DNA of 62,387 nt from Gemmatimonadota bacterium (GCA_018673255.1 JABHDC010000109.1:1-62387), one strand, 5' to 3'; positions 8,530-17,878 are shown, counted from the stretch's first letter. A program made the numbers and translations. The notes: generated from the letters alone by a model not told the origin.

Positions 8530-11355
8530 ATGACGCGCCCATCTGCAGATTCTGTCGCCGAAACCAACCCAGACTCACCACCCGGGCCCGGTGTGTCCGA
8601 TCGTCTGTCGAATTTCATTCGGCTGGATGAGCGGCCCGAACCGGTCAGATGGGCCCTGCTGCTGCTTCCCTATCTGAGCTGGTGGTGGCTCGATGGCTGG
8701 TTGGCTCGGGTCGGCTTCAGCCGACGTGTATTTGACGCAGCCATCAACCTGGAAACCTGGTCGGTATCCTGGCTCGGCGCGCTGCCACTGTTGGCCCTTG
8801 GGGTGCGTGTTCTTCTGGATCGGGGCGACAGGAGGGGTCCTGAGCACACTGTGGGCAGATCGTCGCTCTGGGTCGCGGTGATGGTGGCACTCCGTCTATG
8901 CGCATTGTCAGACCCGGTGATCCACTGGTTCCCGTGGCTGAGTATCATGTGGGCGCCGCACCTGGCATGGGGCATGGGCCTGGCCATTCTCTGGTCACCC
9001 CCGACAGATTCGGCAACCCCGGATTCGGCCTCCACGAAGAAGCGCTCTGCCTATCGCCCCCTTGTGATCGGCCTGTTCGCAGCCGTCCTCTACTCTGGCT
9101 ACACATTCTACTTCTGTCAGCTGACCATGCTGCACGGAGATGAAGGCCAGTATCTTCGCGTCACGCAGAGCCTGCTGCGCGATGGTGACATCGACCTGAG
9201 CAACAATCTCGGAGACGACCATGTCTTCGAATTTCACGTCACGCAGACGGGCATCGACCAGGCGCCGGCATCGCCTGAAGGCAAGGTCCACTCCATACAC
9301 CCCGTCGGCCTGTCAGCCCTGCTGATGCCGGTCTATCAGATCGGTGTCGCCCTCGGCAATCCACGTCTGTTCTGCGCGCTCTTTATGGCCCTGCTGTCGG
9401 CGCTGTGTATTGGCCTTCTCGATGAGTGGTTGCATCGCCTGGGGATCTCGCCGTTGGCGGCCGGTACGGCCACGTTCATCTGCGCCACCTCCGCCCCACT
9501 GTTCTTCTTCAGCAACCAGCTTTATCCGGAGATCCCGGCGCTGCTCATCAGTTTGATTGTGCTGGTTCAGCTTCCGGTGACAGCCAACCCCCGGCTCTGG
9601 CATTGTGACCGAACCATTGCGCAGCCGGCGATTCGACTGACTGGACTGGCCCTGCTTCTGGTTGCCTTGCCATTCCTGCATCCACGCTACCTTCCCCTGG
9701 GCGGGCTCCTGGGTGTAGCCATTCTATGGGAAGCCTGGCGATCAACGGATCGCCACCGGACCCTCGCTGCAATCCTGACCACCTGGCTGGCGGGCCTGGG
9801 TGGTCTGGTTGCATTCAACATCATGTACAGCGGCGACTGGCTTGGCGCCGCCCGGCCGGGCAATGCCTGGGATGAGAATGCGCTGCAACCGGCAACCTGG
9901 CTGATTTCACTGCCCGGACAATGGCTGCACGCGACGAAGGGGCTGTTCACGAATGCCCCGGTCTTTGCTCTGGCCGGACTTGGACTCAGCTGGCTGGCAC
10001 TGCGTCGGGATCCTCGACTGTTGCTGGTGGCAGGACTCTACGCAGCCACGGCAATGATCAATGGTCTTCACCCCGTCTGGTGGTTCGGCTTCTGTCTTCC
10101 AGCTCGTTTCCTCGTCACCGCGATCCCCGCCATCGCCCTGAGTCTTGCCGTCACCCTCGAACGAAGCCGGCAGCGCGTCCCGCTGATCATCCTGCTGTCG
10201 CTGGCGTGTGTGGTTGGGTGGGAGTTGATCGCGGCGGGGCTTTCGACACCGGAGATGTTCTTTGAGGGACGCCACCTGGCTCTCTCCTCAATCCAGCGCT
10301 TCTATCCCCTGCTGCTTCATGGCGTCGCCGAAACCGAGCAGATCCTGCCACTGGCGGACACCGCATTCTGGGTCGTTGTGGCAGGATGCACGATCGCCCT
10401 GCTGCACTGGCAGAAACCGGCGGTGCGGGTGGGCCTGCTCGTCTTCCTACTTCTGTGGCCAGGCGTGTGGGGACGGGCAATCGATGTTGCGCCCCGGATG
10501 AAGTCGGAATGGGTTCCAGGACTCAACCTGATATCAGATGACAAAGAGGTCCGTGACGCCATCAATCGGACGACGCTTGGCGCCCTTGGGCAGATGGAAG
10601 TGGGGACAGAAACGGGAACAATGCGTCACGCCGCCGGCGAGGCCCCCGGTCTCCTTGCACAGTATTACAAACACGTCCGGACCGGGTTGCTCAGTGTGAC
10701 GACGGACTGTACGAGCGTGCAGAATGGCAGCCGCAATCGTTTCATCCTGCGTCGACGAAACACGCTCTCCGTTGTACAGCCGTGGGAAGAGCGGGTGTTC
10801 ATCCCGATCAGTGCGGACGCCAGTGGGAACTTCCGCTACTACTATCTGTCCGAGCGGCCGTCCCTCGTCTATCTGGAGGTGACCTATGCGGGAGGAGGTG
10901 ACGAATTCCGCGTTGGAACCACGTCAACTGAATTCCGTGTCCCTGCTGTAGACCACAGCACGAGTCTGCTGGAGTCGCTCGATGTTCCCGAGCTAGGAGT
11001 CGGCCAGCTTCTCGCCTCCCACAAGGTAATTCAGCGGGGGCGCTACCGGGTTCGATTCGCTCTGAAGGGTTCCAGTTGGTCTGAATGGTTTGTACGAAGA
11101 CCGACACCCATACACATGGCCATCTTCGTCACCGACCCCGCCGAAGACATCGAGGCAACGCGGCAGCGTGTGGTGGCGCTGGATGGAATCTCAGGAGCAC
11201 CCGAAGATCCTGATCGCCGATACGAACATGGAGATTCCCCAGGTCGATCGACTGGCCGCACCGTGGTGGACGTCACTCCCCCTTGTCTCTTCGCCATACG
11301 AGCTGGTATTCCACGCCTCACAACCCTCCAGAGCGTGGTTTGCCTACCGGTATGA
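8530..11355 (+). CDS. Polytopic membrane glycosyltransferase-like protein (PMT/GT39-83 type), C-terminus frameshifted
   Basis: 941 aa as read, starting at the ATG at 8530 (the frame is open further upstream but has no plausible start). About a dozen hydrophobic helices span residues 40-690. After the first large loop it has HGDEGQYLRVTQSLLRDG, resembling the acidic DE loop of PMT-type transferases that use polyprenyl-phosphate sugars, then HSIHPVGLSALLMPVYQ. A soluble C-terminal beta-rich part follows. The frame appears broken near 11200: downstream the protein-like reading continues in the next frame to 11425. Removing one C from the CCC at 11200-11202 would give a continuous 964-aa product. 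The sugar and acceptor are unknown. Confidence 0.75.
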   Translation: MTRPSADSVAETNPDSPPGPGVSDRLSNFIRLDERPEPVRWALLLLPYLSWWWLDGWLARVGFSRRVFDAAINLETWSVSWLGALPLLALGVRVLLDRGDRRGPEHTVGRSSLWVAVMVALRLCALSDPVIHWFPWLSIMWAPHLAWGMGLAILWSPPTDSATPDSASTKKRSAYRPLVIGLFAAVLYSGYTFYFCQLTMLHGDEGQYLRVTQSLLRDGDIDLSNNLGDDHVFEFHVTQTGIDQAPASPEGKVHSIHPVGLSALLMPVYQIGVALGNPRLFCALFMALLSALCIGLLDEWLHRLGISPLAAGTATFICATSAPLFFFSNQLYPEIPALLISLIVLVQLPVTANPRLWHCDRTIAQPAIRLTGLALLLVALPFLHPRYLPLGGLLGVAILWEAWRSTDRHRTLAAILTTWLAGLGGLVAFNIMYSGDWLGAARPGNAWDENALQPATWLISLPGQWLHATKGLFTNAPVFALAGLGLSWLALRRDPRLLLVAGLYAATAMINGLHPVWWFGFCLPARFLVTAIPAIALSLAVTLERSRQRVPLIILLSLACVVGWELIAAGLSTPEMFFEGRHLALSSIQRFYPLLLHGVAETEQILPLADTAFWVVVAGCTIALLHWQKPAVRVGLLVFLLLWPGVWGRAIDVAPRMKSEWVPGLNLISDDKEVRDAINRTTLGALGQMEVGTETGTMRHAAGEAPGLLAQYYKHVRTGLLSVTTDCTSVQNGSRNRFILRRRNTLSVVQPWEERVFIPISADASGNFRYYYLSERPSLVYLEVTYAGGGDEFRVGTTSTEFRVPAVDHSTSLLESLDVPELGVGQLLASHKVIQRGRYRVRFALKGSSWSEWFVRRPTPIHMAIFVTDPAEDIEATRQRVVALDGISGAPEDPDRRYEHGDSPGRSTGRTVVDVTPPCLFAIRAGIPRLTTLQSVVCLPV

Positions 11356-11425
11356 AGGTGACGCCGATATTCATCTCAAGTCGATCCAACTTCTTCAGGA
11401 GACCATCACGCCGCACGCGCAGTGA
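11200..11425 (+). other. Displaced C-terminal coding segment of the membrane glycosyltransferase
   Basis: In the frame one base ahead of the preceding gene this stretch reads PKILIADTNMEIPQVDRL... and ends ...FAYRYEGDADIHLKSIQLLQE before a TGA at 11423-11425. It has good codon usage and a beta-sandwich look, whereas the annotated frame here becomes Arg/Gly/Pro-rich and stops at 11355. It most likely is the true C-terminus separated by a one-base insertion (real mutation or assembly error). Confidence 0.6.
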
Positions 11426-11511
11426 GCAAGCTTGCGGGACACAGTGATGCTTGATGAACAAGGCACAGCCCTGGATCTACTCCGCTGGGCCTCAACCAGC
11501 GCGGCCGCTAG

Positions 11512-12507
11512 TCAGGCCAGCTCCTGCTGCATCATCACGAAGCGACGTCGCACATCGAAACCAGTACGGGCGTAGAGCCGCTGGGCGTGATTGCTGTCAC
11601 CGGTGAAGAGCGTGCTGAACTGCGCACCCACCTCAACGAACTCCTGCATGAGCAGATTGAACAGCACCGTGGCGATGCCGCGCTGCTCGAATTCGGGATC
11701 GGTGCAGATACCGGTGAACCAGCCACGGCCACTGGCCTCCTTGTCGACGGGACCGGTGAATCCGACGATGTAACCCTCATGGATGGCAGCCAGAATCGGG
11801 CGGGGATCGGGCTTGGCCGTCTCTTCCTGTAGCACCGATCGCCAGTATTCGCTGCCCACCCGGTCGCACATACGATCGAAATTGCAGTTCAGACTCGTGT
11901 TGTAACGACCTGTCTGGATGCCTTCGGCGAGCAATTTTTCCTGCAACTGACTCACGGCCGGCGCCCACTCGTAGCGACTCAGATCCAGATACATGGCCAC
12001 TTCCACGGCGCCGTCAGCGAATCCGGCCGACTGCAGGAATGGATGCAGTGGGCCGTCCAGATCGACGCCCGGTGCATTGTTGTGGTCGTGGCCGGGCGTA
12101 TCCGGGATCGTCCAGCCCAGATCGATGGGATTGGTTGGCAGACAGGCGAGGCGTTGTTTCCCGTCCTGTCGAAATGCCGCCTTCAGCGTCTTGAGCAGGG
12201 CCGTACCGATCCCCTGCCGCCGGTGGCCAGCATCGACGAAGAGGACGGTCAGAAAACCGGGTGTGTTCTGGTGGGTCTCTTTCGGCAGGAAGACCTTCTT
12301 GGCGATCCCGCTGATCCAGCCCACGACATGGCCATTCACTTCGGCGACAAAGTCGAAGGCACCATCATAGGACGGATTCTGTTCGAAGGTGACAGCGAAA
12401 GCCTCTGCTGTGATCGGCTTGAGCAGCACGTCACCCCGCTCGGCGCTGTCATTCCAGAGACGCAGGACGGCGGCCAGATCACCAGCCACGCGGGGGCGAA
12501 TGGTCAT
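11512..12507 (-). CDS. Protein with two GNAT acetyltransferase domains
   Basis: 331 aa. Two tandem GNAT folds can be seen: the first has acetyl-CoA loop motif A in LFVDAGHRRQGIGTALLKTL (about residues 90-110), the second in CTDPEFEQRGIATVLFNLLM (about 270-290). The final YARTGFDVRRRF is the usual GNAT beta-6/7 end. Tandem GNATs often have one catalytic and one structural copy; both Q/R-x-x-G-x-A/G loops look intact. The start codon overlaps the stop of the aldolase/dehydratase-like gene by four bases (12504-12507), indicating translational coupling, so the substrate may be an amino acid or D-amino-acid derivative. That last point is inference. Confidence 0.85.
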   Translation of the reverse strand: MTIRPRVAGDLAAVLRLWNDSAERGDVLLKPITAEAFAVTFEQNPSYDGAFDFVAEVNGHVVGWISGIAKKVFLPKETHQNTPGFLTVLFVDAGHRRQGIGTALLKTLKAAFRQDGKQRLACLPTNPIDLGWTIPDTPGHDHNNAPGVDLDGPLHPFLQSAGFADGAVEVAMYLDLSRYEWAPAVSQLQEKLLAEGIQTGRYNTSLNCNFDRMCDRVGSEYWRSVLQEETAKPDPRPILAAIHEGYIVGFTGPVDKEASGRGWFTGICTDPEFEQRGIATVLFNLLMQEFVEVGAQFSTLFTGDSNHAQRLYARTGFDVRRRFVMMQQELA

Positions 12508-13604
12508 GTGAGATGACCGCGACCGAGAATAGGCCAGACGACTTCGACGATCCCCTGTCGTGTGCCCACCAGTGAATCGTGAAGAAAGACGGTCGTATCC
12601 GAGTACCCGGCGATGAACTCCAGATGGTCGCCGACCCCGGGCGTATCCCTGGGTTTGGACACATCGACAATCGCATGCTCAGCGGACAGCGTCAGCTTCA
12701 CCATGTCATCGATGCCGATCGGTTGCGGATCGGCCAGGTCCATACTCATCGATTTTCTGCCGCCGTCCGTCGTGACCGTCTGCGCCGAGTGCCGCGAGGT
12801 GACTGTCGTCATCACCGTGAGCGCCGGCTCGTGATCAACCCCCTTGCCGCGATACATCATGTCCCCATAGATGCCACCACCCGCCTGGATCTCCGTGATC
12901 CCCGGATGGAAGGCGCTCATCCAGTAGGTGACGGTGCCCCCACAGCTGAGAATCTCTATGGGGAACCCGCGCTGACGGCACGCCTCGGCTGTATCGGTGA
13001 AGGCGCCGAGCAGACGAGCCACTTCCTGCTTCTTCTCGTGCATCTTCTCCGGTTGGGCCCCCATGGCTTCCCAGGTCATCAACCCCATGAGGCGAATGCC
13101 CTCGACCTGAGTGATCGCCTCGGCCAGACGCACAGTGGCCTCGCCGGGTTGAGTACCCGACCGATGAATGCCGGTGTCGATCTCGATCAGCACGGGAATC
13201 ACCGTGTCGTGCTCGATGGCGGCACGTCCCAACGCCGTGGCTCCCTCCACGCTGTCCACGGCACAGGTGACACGGGTGAATTGCTGAAGCCGCGCCAGTC
13301 GATCCGCCTTGATGGGCCCCACAACCTGATTGGCGACCAGTATGTCCTGGATGCCATGAGCGGCCATGATCTCCGCTTCGGCCAGCTTCGCACAGGTCAC
13401 ACCCTGAGCTCCGGCACGCTGCAGGTAGTGCGCCAGGGCCGGGCTCTTCATGCCCTTGGTGTGGGGACGCCAGCGCACGCCAGCCTCTTTCGTGATGACT
13501 CGGGCCATGCGAGCGATATTTCGATCCAGGATGTCCAGATCGACCAGCAGCACGGGCGTATCGAGTTCGTCGCGGTGCTGTCCGATGAAATGAGTTGGCG
13601 TCAC
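12504..13604 (-). CDS. Fold-type III PLP enzyme, D-threonine aldolase/D-serine dehydratase-like (DSD1 family)
   Basis: 366 aa with a GTG start. The N-terminal alanine-racemase barrel has TPVLLVDLDILDRNIARM and the PLP lysine in RPHTKGMKSP. The C-terminal domain has the DSD1-like end with a metal-site pattern (HAIVD...GDHLEFIAGYSDTT). Enzymes of this family act on D-threonine, D-serine or 3-hydroxyaspartate using PLP and a divalent metal. It lies between an APC permease (33 bp upstream) and a coupled GNAT gene, so a role in uptake and breakdown of a D- or beta-hydroxy-amino acid is likely. The exact substrate cannot be read from sequence. Confidence 0.85.
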   Translation of the reverse strand: MTPTHFIGQHRDELDTPVLLVDLDILDRNIARMARVITKEAGVRWRPHTKGMKSPALAHYLQRAGAQGVTCAKLAEAEIMAAHGIQDILVANQVVGPIKADRLARLQQFTRVTCAVDSVEGATALGRAAIEHDTVIPVLIEIDTGIHRSGTQPGEATVRLAEAITQVEGIRLMGLMTWEAMGAQPEKMHEKKQEVARLLGAFTDTAEACRQRGFPIEILSCGGTVTYWMSAFHPGITEIQAGGGIYGDMMYRGKGVDHEPALTVMTTVTSRHSAQTVTTDGGRKSMSMDLADPQPIGIDDMVKLTLSAEHAIVDVSKPRDTPGVGDHLEFIAGYSDTTVFLHDSLVGTRQGIVEVVWPILGRGHLT

Positions 13605-13637
13605 TTCGAGATTCTCGCCGGTGAAGTGGGTGGAGGT

Positions 13638-14996
13638 TCAGTGCGTGAAATTGATGGGCAACTGCCCACCGGCACGCCAGTTTCTGTGCAGGAAGTAGGC
13701 CATCACGAGACCGAGGCCAATGATGACCCAACCCTCGTAGCGCCCGAGGTTCACAACGAGGGCAAAGATGACCATCAACAGACCCGGCACGGCAAGGTAG
13801 AGATATCTCGTCTTCGTGTAGAAGGCGTATTTCACCGCCGCACTGAGGCTCAGCAGGAATCCAACAAGCACGGAGATGGCATAGAAACCGACGATCACTA
13901 ACTCATCCGCACCGAACAGCAGTGTCAGAAGTGTTGCCAGGCCGTGCACGATAAAGATTGATCGATAGTCGGTACCATGGCTCTGGCTGAAGTCCGACGG
14001 TAACGCCTTCGACTTCACCAGTGTGCGCAACATGCCGCTGCCTGCCACGGCACCGCTGGCGGCACCGGACAACAGGATCCCGATACTGAAGAAAGTCAGG
14101 GCCTGCGCGACGAGAGATCCCTCCACCAGCTTGGATCGCGTCCAGAGATTGAACAGCGTGTTCGTGTGGGAGGGCTCCAGTTCGAGGATCCGTGTCGTAT
14201 TGGCAATGTCGTAGGTCACCACGCTGGTGAAAGCCAGCACGAGAATGACCGTGCCCACACCCATGGCGATCCGCGCCCACTCCGGCTTGTCCTCTTCGTG
14301 TGAAAGTCCTGCGACGCTCGCCTCGAATCCAGTCAGCAAGGCAAAGCCACGCACCGCGCCGAAGAGCACGACCACGATCATTGCCAGCCCCGTCAGAGAC
14401 GATGTATCAGGGATGTGGACGTCGTGGGCGACGGGCAGAATGTCGTGAACATTGGGGATGATCGGCAGGAAGACGGTATAGAGAATCAGCGACATGAAAC
14501 CGAAGGTCATGCCGGCAAAGATGTAGCGCCCCTTCTCGCCGAAACGCATCACGATCGCTACACCGATGGCCACGATCACGGCGAGCAGGAGCCGGTCCCC
14601 GAGTGCTGAATACTCTCCGAGATCCAGATTGAATGTGATGCCCCGGGATATGAGCGCAGCTACAGCGGCGGCCATAGTGATCGCATCGGTGAGAACGAAA
14701 TCCTCTACGAGGCTGGCAGCGGCCAGCATGGCCGGCTTGATCCCCAGCATCTCGTAGACGAGACCGGGACCGCCCTCCCCACGATTGAAGCGAATGCCGA
14801 TCGCGATATAGCCCAACGAAACCGAAACGGCTACTGCGATGACGAAGAGCATGGTCGGTACGATCAGCGAGTAACCGACCGTGCCCAACGCACTCTCGAT
14901 GGCATAGAATGGACTGGTCGCCGGGTCCGAGACGATCAGACCGATATAAGCGAGAATCGAGATGGGCAGAGAAATGCCCAGGGCCTTCTTCGTCAT
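13638..14996 (-). CDS. APC superfamily amino-acid permease
   Basis: 452 aa from an ATG at 14996; a longer in-frame reading upstream would run into the neighbouring Usp gene and is not needed. About twelve hydrophobic helices are seen, with the APC-like first helix region ILAYIGLIVSDPATSPFYAI and the helix 2-3 loop RFNRGEGGPGLVYEML (GEGG-like motif of APC transporters). It is an inner-membrane importer of an amino acid or amine. It sits 22 bp after the UspA gene and 33 bp before the PLP enzyme, an arrangement that suggests one transcript for uptake and catabolism. Confidence 0.88.
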   Translation of the reverse strand: MTKKALGISLPISILAYIGLIVSDPATSPFYAIESALGTVGYSLIVPTMLFVIAVAVSVSLGYIAIGIRFNRGEGGPGLVYEMLGIKPAMLAAASLVEDFVLTDAITMAAAVAALISRGITFNLDLGEYSALGDRLLLAVIVAIGVAIVMRFGEKGRYIFAGMTFGFMSLILYTVFLPIIPNVHDILPVAHDVHIPDTSSLTGLAMIVVVLFGAVRGFALLTGFEASVAGLSHEEDKPEWARIAMGVGTVILVLAFTSVVTYDIANTTRILELEPSHTNTLFNLWTRSKLVEGSLVAQALTFFSIGILLSGAASGAVAGSGMLRTLVKSKALPSDFSQSHGTDYRSIFIVHGLATLLTLLFGADELVIVGFYAISVLVGFLLSLSAAVKYAFYTKTRYLYLAVPGLLMVIFALVVNLGRYEGWVIIGLGLVMAYFLHRNWRAGGQLPINFTH

Positions 14997-15018
14997 GATA
15001 GGGATCGAGACTCGAAGA

Positions 15019-15444
15019 TTAGGACCAGTTGTGGACGGTGACGACCGGACAAGGCGCAAAAGCGATGACGAACCGGTAATTCGATCCAAACACCATCTCG
15101 CCGATGGCCGAGCGCTTCTTGAAACCCATGACGATTTCGTCGATCTGGTGTGCCTCGGCGAATTTCACGAGGTCTTCGCCGGCACTTGCACCGCGAGTGA
15201 CCAGGTGGAACTCGTAGTCGAGCCCTTCCTCCTTCAGTGAAGCCTCCAGGGCCTCGATCCGCTCGGCCGCGTCGTTCTCCTTGTGGTGACCCGATTCGTC
15301 GAGCGTGTGACCGACGACCGACGAGACCAGATAGAGCGTCGCATCAAAAGCCCGGGCATGGTCCTTGGCGACCCGTAGGACTTCGTCGGACGTGAAGTGA
15401 GCACTATAGCCCACCATGATCCTCATCTTCTTCGCCTCAGCCAT
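15019..15444 (-). CDS. Universal stress protein (UspA family)
   Basis: 141 aa. It starts with the usual beta strand MRIMVGYSAHFTSDEVLRVAK, has the EDLVKFAEAHQIDEIVMG segment and ends with the ATP-binding pattern GSNYRFVIAFAPCPVVTVH, related to the G-x2-G-x9-G-S/T motif but with the glycines partly replaced. Usp proteins bind ATP or modulate transporters; physical linkage with APC or SLC-type permeases is common. It is first in the operon running to 11512. An effect on the permease is inference from adjacency. Confidence 0.85.
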   Translation of the reverse strand: MAEAKKMRIMVGYSAHFTSDEVLRVAKDHARAFDATLYLVSSVVGHTLDESGHHKENDAAERIEALEASLKEEGLDYEFHLVTRGASAGEDLVKFAEAHQIDEIVMGFKKRSAIGEMVFGSNYRFVIAFAPCPVVTVHNWS

Positions 15445-15699
15445 TGCCGGTCTCCATCGGAGGGCCAGCCAGGTCCAACCCCGAATGTGGTCGCTCTGCC
15501 TGGCAAACTACCTTTGTACTCTAGTTCTATTTGCCCATCGCCAGCAACCATCCGGGAAGCTGAACCCCGATGATGACGACCTCACCTGACGTCCTGCACT
15601 CGCGACTGCCCAGCCATGCATGGTGGAAGCGGACACCTTTGGCGAGGTTTGGTGTTGAAGGGGTTGAAGCACTTTTCCGGTGTTTGAGGAGGTTGTGAG

Positions 15700-15867
15700 A
15701 TGAAGACGACTTGTACTGCCATCGTTCTGGCCCTCGTTCTGGGCCTGGCTTTGATGCCGAACCAGGCCTCAGCGGGCGAACGGACGCTGCTGGGTGACCT
15801 GGAAAGCATCGAACACGGTGGCTACGGTGGACCGTCCGGGAATAGAAAAGCCTCCGCTCCAGTGTGA
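15700..15867 (+). pseudogene. Truncated secreted protein, N-terminal remnant
   Basis: An ATG after a good GAGGAGG site opens a 55-aa product with a textbook signal peptide (MKTTCTAIVLALVLGLA ... NQASA, cleavage likely after ASA), then GERTLLGDLESIEHGGYGGP and a short unrelated tail to a TGA. The ESIEHGGYGGP segment resembles the start of secreted glycine-rich bacterial proteins in which 'GG(F/Y)GGPVVKF' begins a beta domain of 100-200 residues. Here that domain is absent, so I read it as a broken copy. A genuine short secreted peptide cannot be excluded. Confidence 0.5.
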
Positions 15868-15904
15868 TCCGCTGACAGTTCACGCAGGAGGAAGGCCTAT
15901 CCGG
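15838..15904 (+). other. Imperfect long hairpin upstream of the symporter gene
   Basis: GGAATAG-AAAA-GCCTCC on the left can pair with GGAGG-AA-GGC-CTATCC on the right, and inside it GTGTGA pairs with TCACGC. The structure lies at the end of the truncated peptide and about 210 bp before the symporter start at 16116. There is no T-run. I could not match it to a known riboswitch class. Confidence 0.35.
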
Positions 15905-16115
15905 CAGGATGCTGGAAGGCTACGGTACCGTGTATGGAACTGCAAATTCGGTGATCCGGCCGCCGCTTCTGCACCCGGAGTAGATCACCCGCCTGCATCG
16001 AATGCCTGTCAGACGACGGTCATTGGACATCTCTCATGTGAGACGATCCCTGACCCATTCACTATACTTCGCCCGCTTGTTCCCGAACCCGACAAGAAAG
16101 GGCAGGTACCAGCCG

Positions 16116-17681
16116 ATGCACTTGCACTGGATCGATCTGCTGATCGTCCTCGTCTACGTGGGCGGCACCATCGCCGCCGGCATCCTGGCGCGATCATCGA
16201 TCAAGGGAATCTCCGACTTCCTGGTTGCCGGACGTGCGCTGAAGACGCACATGGCCGTGGCAACGATGGTCAGCACCGGCCTCGGGCTGGTGACGGTCAT
16301 GTATTTCGCCCAGGAGGGATTCGTCAACGGCTTCTCGCCTTTCCTCATCGGCGTCATCGCTACGATCGCTCACATCATCATCGGCAAGACGGGATTCCTC
16401 GTCAGCCGCCTGCGGCACACGCAGGTAATGACGGTGCCCGAGCTGTATGAGGTGAAATACTCCCGCGGCGTGCGTCTGCTCGGTGGCTCGATCCTCGGAT
16501 TGGCAGGCACACTGAACATGTGCCTGTTCCCTATTCTCGGCTCCAAGTTCGTCGTTGGGTTCACCGGTATGGATCCCAGTTGGGTGAATCCGGTGATGAT
16601 CGTTCTGCTCATCATCGTCGTCTTCTACACACTCATGGGCGGTATGGTATCGGTCGTACTCACCGACTTCGCCCAGTTCGTCCTGCTGACGATCGGCTTC
16701 CTGCTCGGTACCTATTTCATCCTCACCCATCCTGCGCTGGGGTGGGATACCATCGTCAACTCGTTGGATCAGCATAAGGGTGCCGACGCCTTCGATCCGA
16801 TCAGCAATGCATCCTATGGATGGATCTTCGTCGTCTATTTCATCTCCATCTCCTTCGTCAGCATTCTCTGGCAGCCGGAGATGTCGAGGCCCCTGTCGAC
16901 GGAGAACTCCGAGGTCGCCCGCAAGGTCTTCTGGATTCAGGGATTGACCTCCGTCGGACGCGCCATCATCCCCATGTTCTGGGGTGCCGCCGCCTTCGCC
17001 TGGACGCACCTGCCTTCTTATACGGGCGCCTATGCCAACGACGGCCAGTCTGCCGTGCCGGAGATGCTCGGTCAGATCTTGCCCATCGGTGTAGCCGGGT
17101 TGCTACTGGCAGGGATGTTTGCCGCTTTCATGTCGACGCACGACTCCTACTTGTTGGCCTGGAGTGGCGTCTTCGTGCGCGATGTCGTTTCACCGATCAA
17201 GGCGATGATGGATGGCGCACCCGAGAAGCGTGGTGCGGATGATACGTGGGGCGGCTTGTCGAGTGAACGTGAGATCTACTGGACGCGATTCTTCGTCATC
17301 GTGCTGGCGACCTTGCTGGCCGGCTTCGGCATGTTCTTCATCGACCGCCTGCCGGAAACCGCCTTCAAGTGGATGTATCTGACGGGCACGATCTACTTCG
17401 CCGGCACGGTGGGCACCGTCGTGCTGGGACTCTACTGGAGCAAGGCCAACCGCATTGGCGCCTACTGCGCCCTGATTCTGGGTGGCATGGGCCCGATCAA
17501 TTTCCTCATCATGTCCATGGTGCCGGAAGTGGTGCCCGGCTTCATGCAGGGCTTCGTGGAGAACTCAAATCTCACCGTCATGGCGAGCCTGATCATGGGT
17601 GCCCTGGGGATGATCGTCGGATCGCTCCTCACGCAGAAGAGCAATCCGCCCCGTGCCCTCGACTTTAAAGACATGAAATAG
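16116..17681 (+). CDS. Sodium:solute symporter (SSS family)
   Basis: 521 aa from the ATG at 16116. It has about 13-14 transmembrane helices, beginning HWIDLLIVLVYVGGTIAAGI. The SSS core after helix 1 reads DFLVAGRALKTH, then MVSTGLGLVTVMYFAQEGF. The later MSTHDSYLLAWSGVFVRDV fits the Na2-site helix 8 region. This is an inner-membrane, Na+-driven importer, in this clade often for sugars, uronates or carboxylates. A 51-aa membrane protein starts 14 bp downstream and a heparinase-like lyase 28 bp after that, so the transported solute is probably a lyase product. Confidence 0.9.
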   Translation: MHLHWIDLLIVLVYVGGTIAAGILARSSIKGISDFLVAGRALKTHMAVATMVSTGLGLVTVMYFAQEGFVNGFSPFLIGVIATIAHIIIGKTGFLVSRLRHTQVMTVPELYEVKYSRGVRLLGGSILGLAGTLNMCLFPILGSKFVVGFTGMDPSWVNPVMIVLLIIVVFYTLMGGMVSVVLTDFAQFVLLTIGFLLGTYFILTHPALGWDTIVNSLDQHKGADAFDPISNASYGWIFVVYFISISFVSILWQPEMSRPLSTENSEVARKVFWIQGLTSVGRAIIPMFWGAAAFAWTHLPSYTGAYANDGQSAVPEMLGQILPIGVAGLLLAGMFAAFMSTHDSYLLAWSGVFVRDVVSPIKAMMDGAPEKRGADDTWGGLSSEREIYWTRFFVIVLATLLAGFGMFFIDRLPETAFKWMYLTGTIYFAGTVGTVVLGLYWSKANRIGAYCALILGGMGPINFLIMSMVPEVVPGFMQGFVENSNLTVMASLIMGALGMIVGSLLTQKSNPPRALDFKDMK

Positions 17682-17694
17682 GAGGCCTCAAGAC

Positions 17695-17850
17695 ATGGAT
17701 GTTTCGACCTGGAAAGAGATCTGGCACGTCATCTTCTATGTAGCCAGCCTCATGTTCTATGGCACCGTGACCGTCGTCGCCGTCAAAGGGGCTGGCGATG
17801 TGGTGTCGATGATCGGCAAGATGATCGAAGGACGGCGCCGGTCGTCGTGA
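17695..17850 (+). CDS. Small one-helix membrane protein between symporter and lyase
   Basis: 51 aa from the ATG at 17695, preceded by GGAGG at nine bases. The product begins MDVSTWKEIWHVIFYVASLMF and continues through one hydrophobic helix (about residues 10-34) to a basic C-terminal tail (KMIEGRRRSS). The 14-bp gap to the symporter stop and 28-bp gap to the lyase start show that it is part of the operon. Small accessory subunits are known for some SSS transporters. I do not recognise this family by name; an accessory or stabilising subunit of the symporter is inference. Confidence 0.75.
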   Translation: MDVSTWKEIWHVIFYVASLMFYGTVTVVAVKGAGDVVSMIGKMIEGRRRSS

Positions 17851-17878
17851 TCGCACTGGTTCAGAGGATGGACAGGAA

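Noticed and set aside
12579..13901. 440-codon open frame opposite the PLP enzyme and permease
   Set aside because: Antisense shadow spanning two genuine genes; no recognisable domain.
15838..16115. Known riboswitch (c-di-GMP, cobalamin, glycine) before the symporter
   Set aside because: GCCTCC is shared with several classes, but the other conserved elements are absent.
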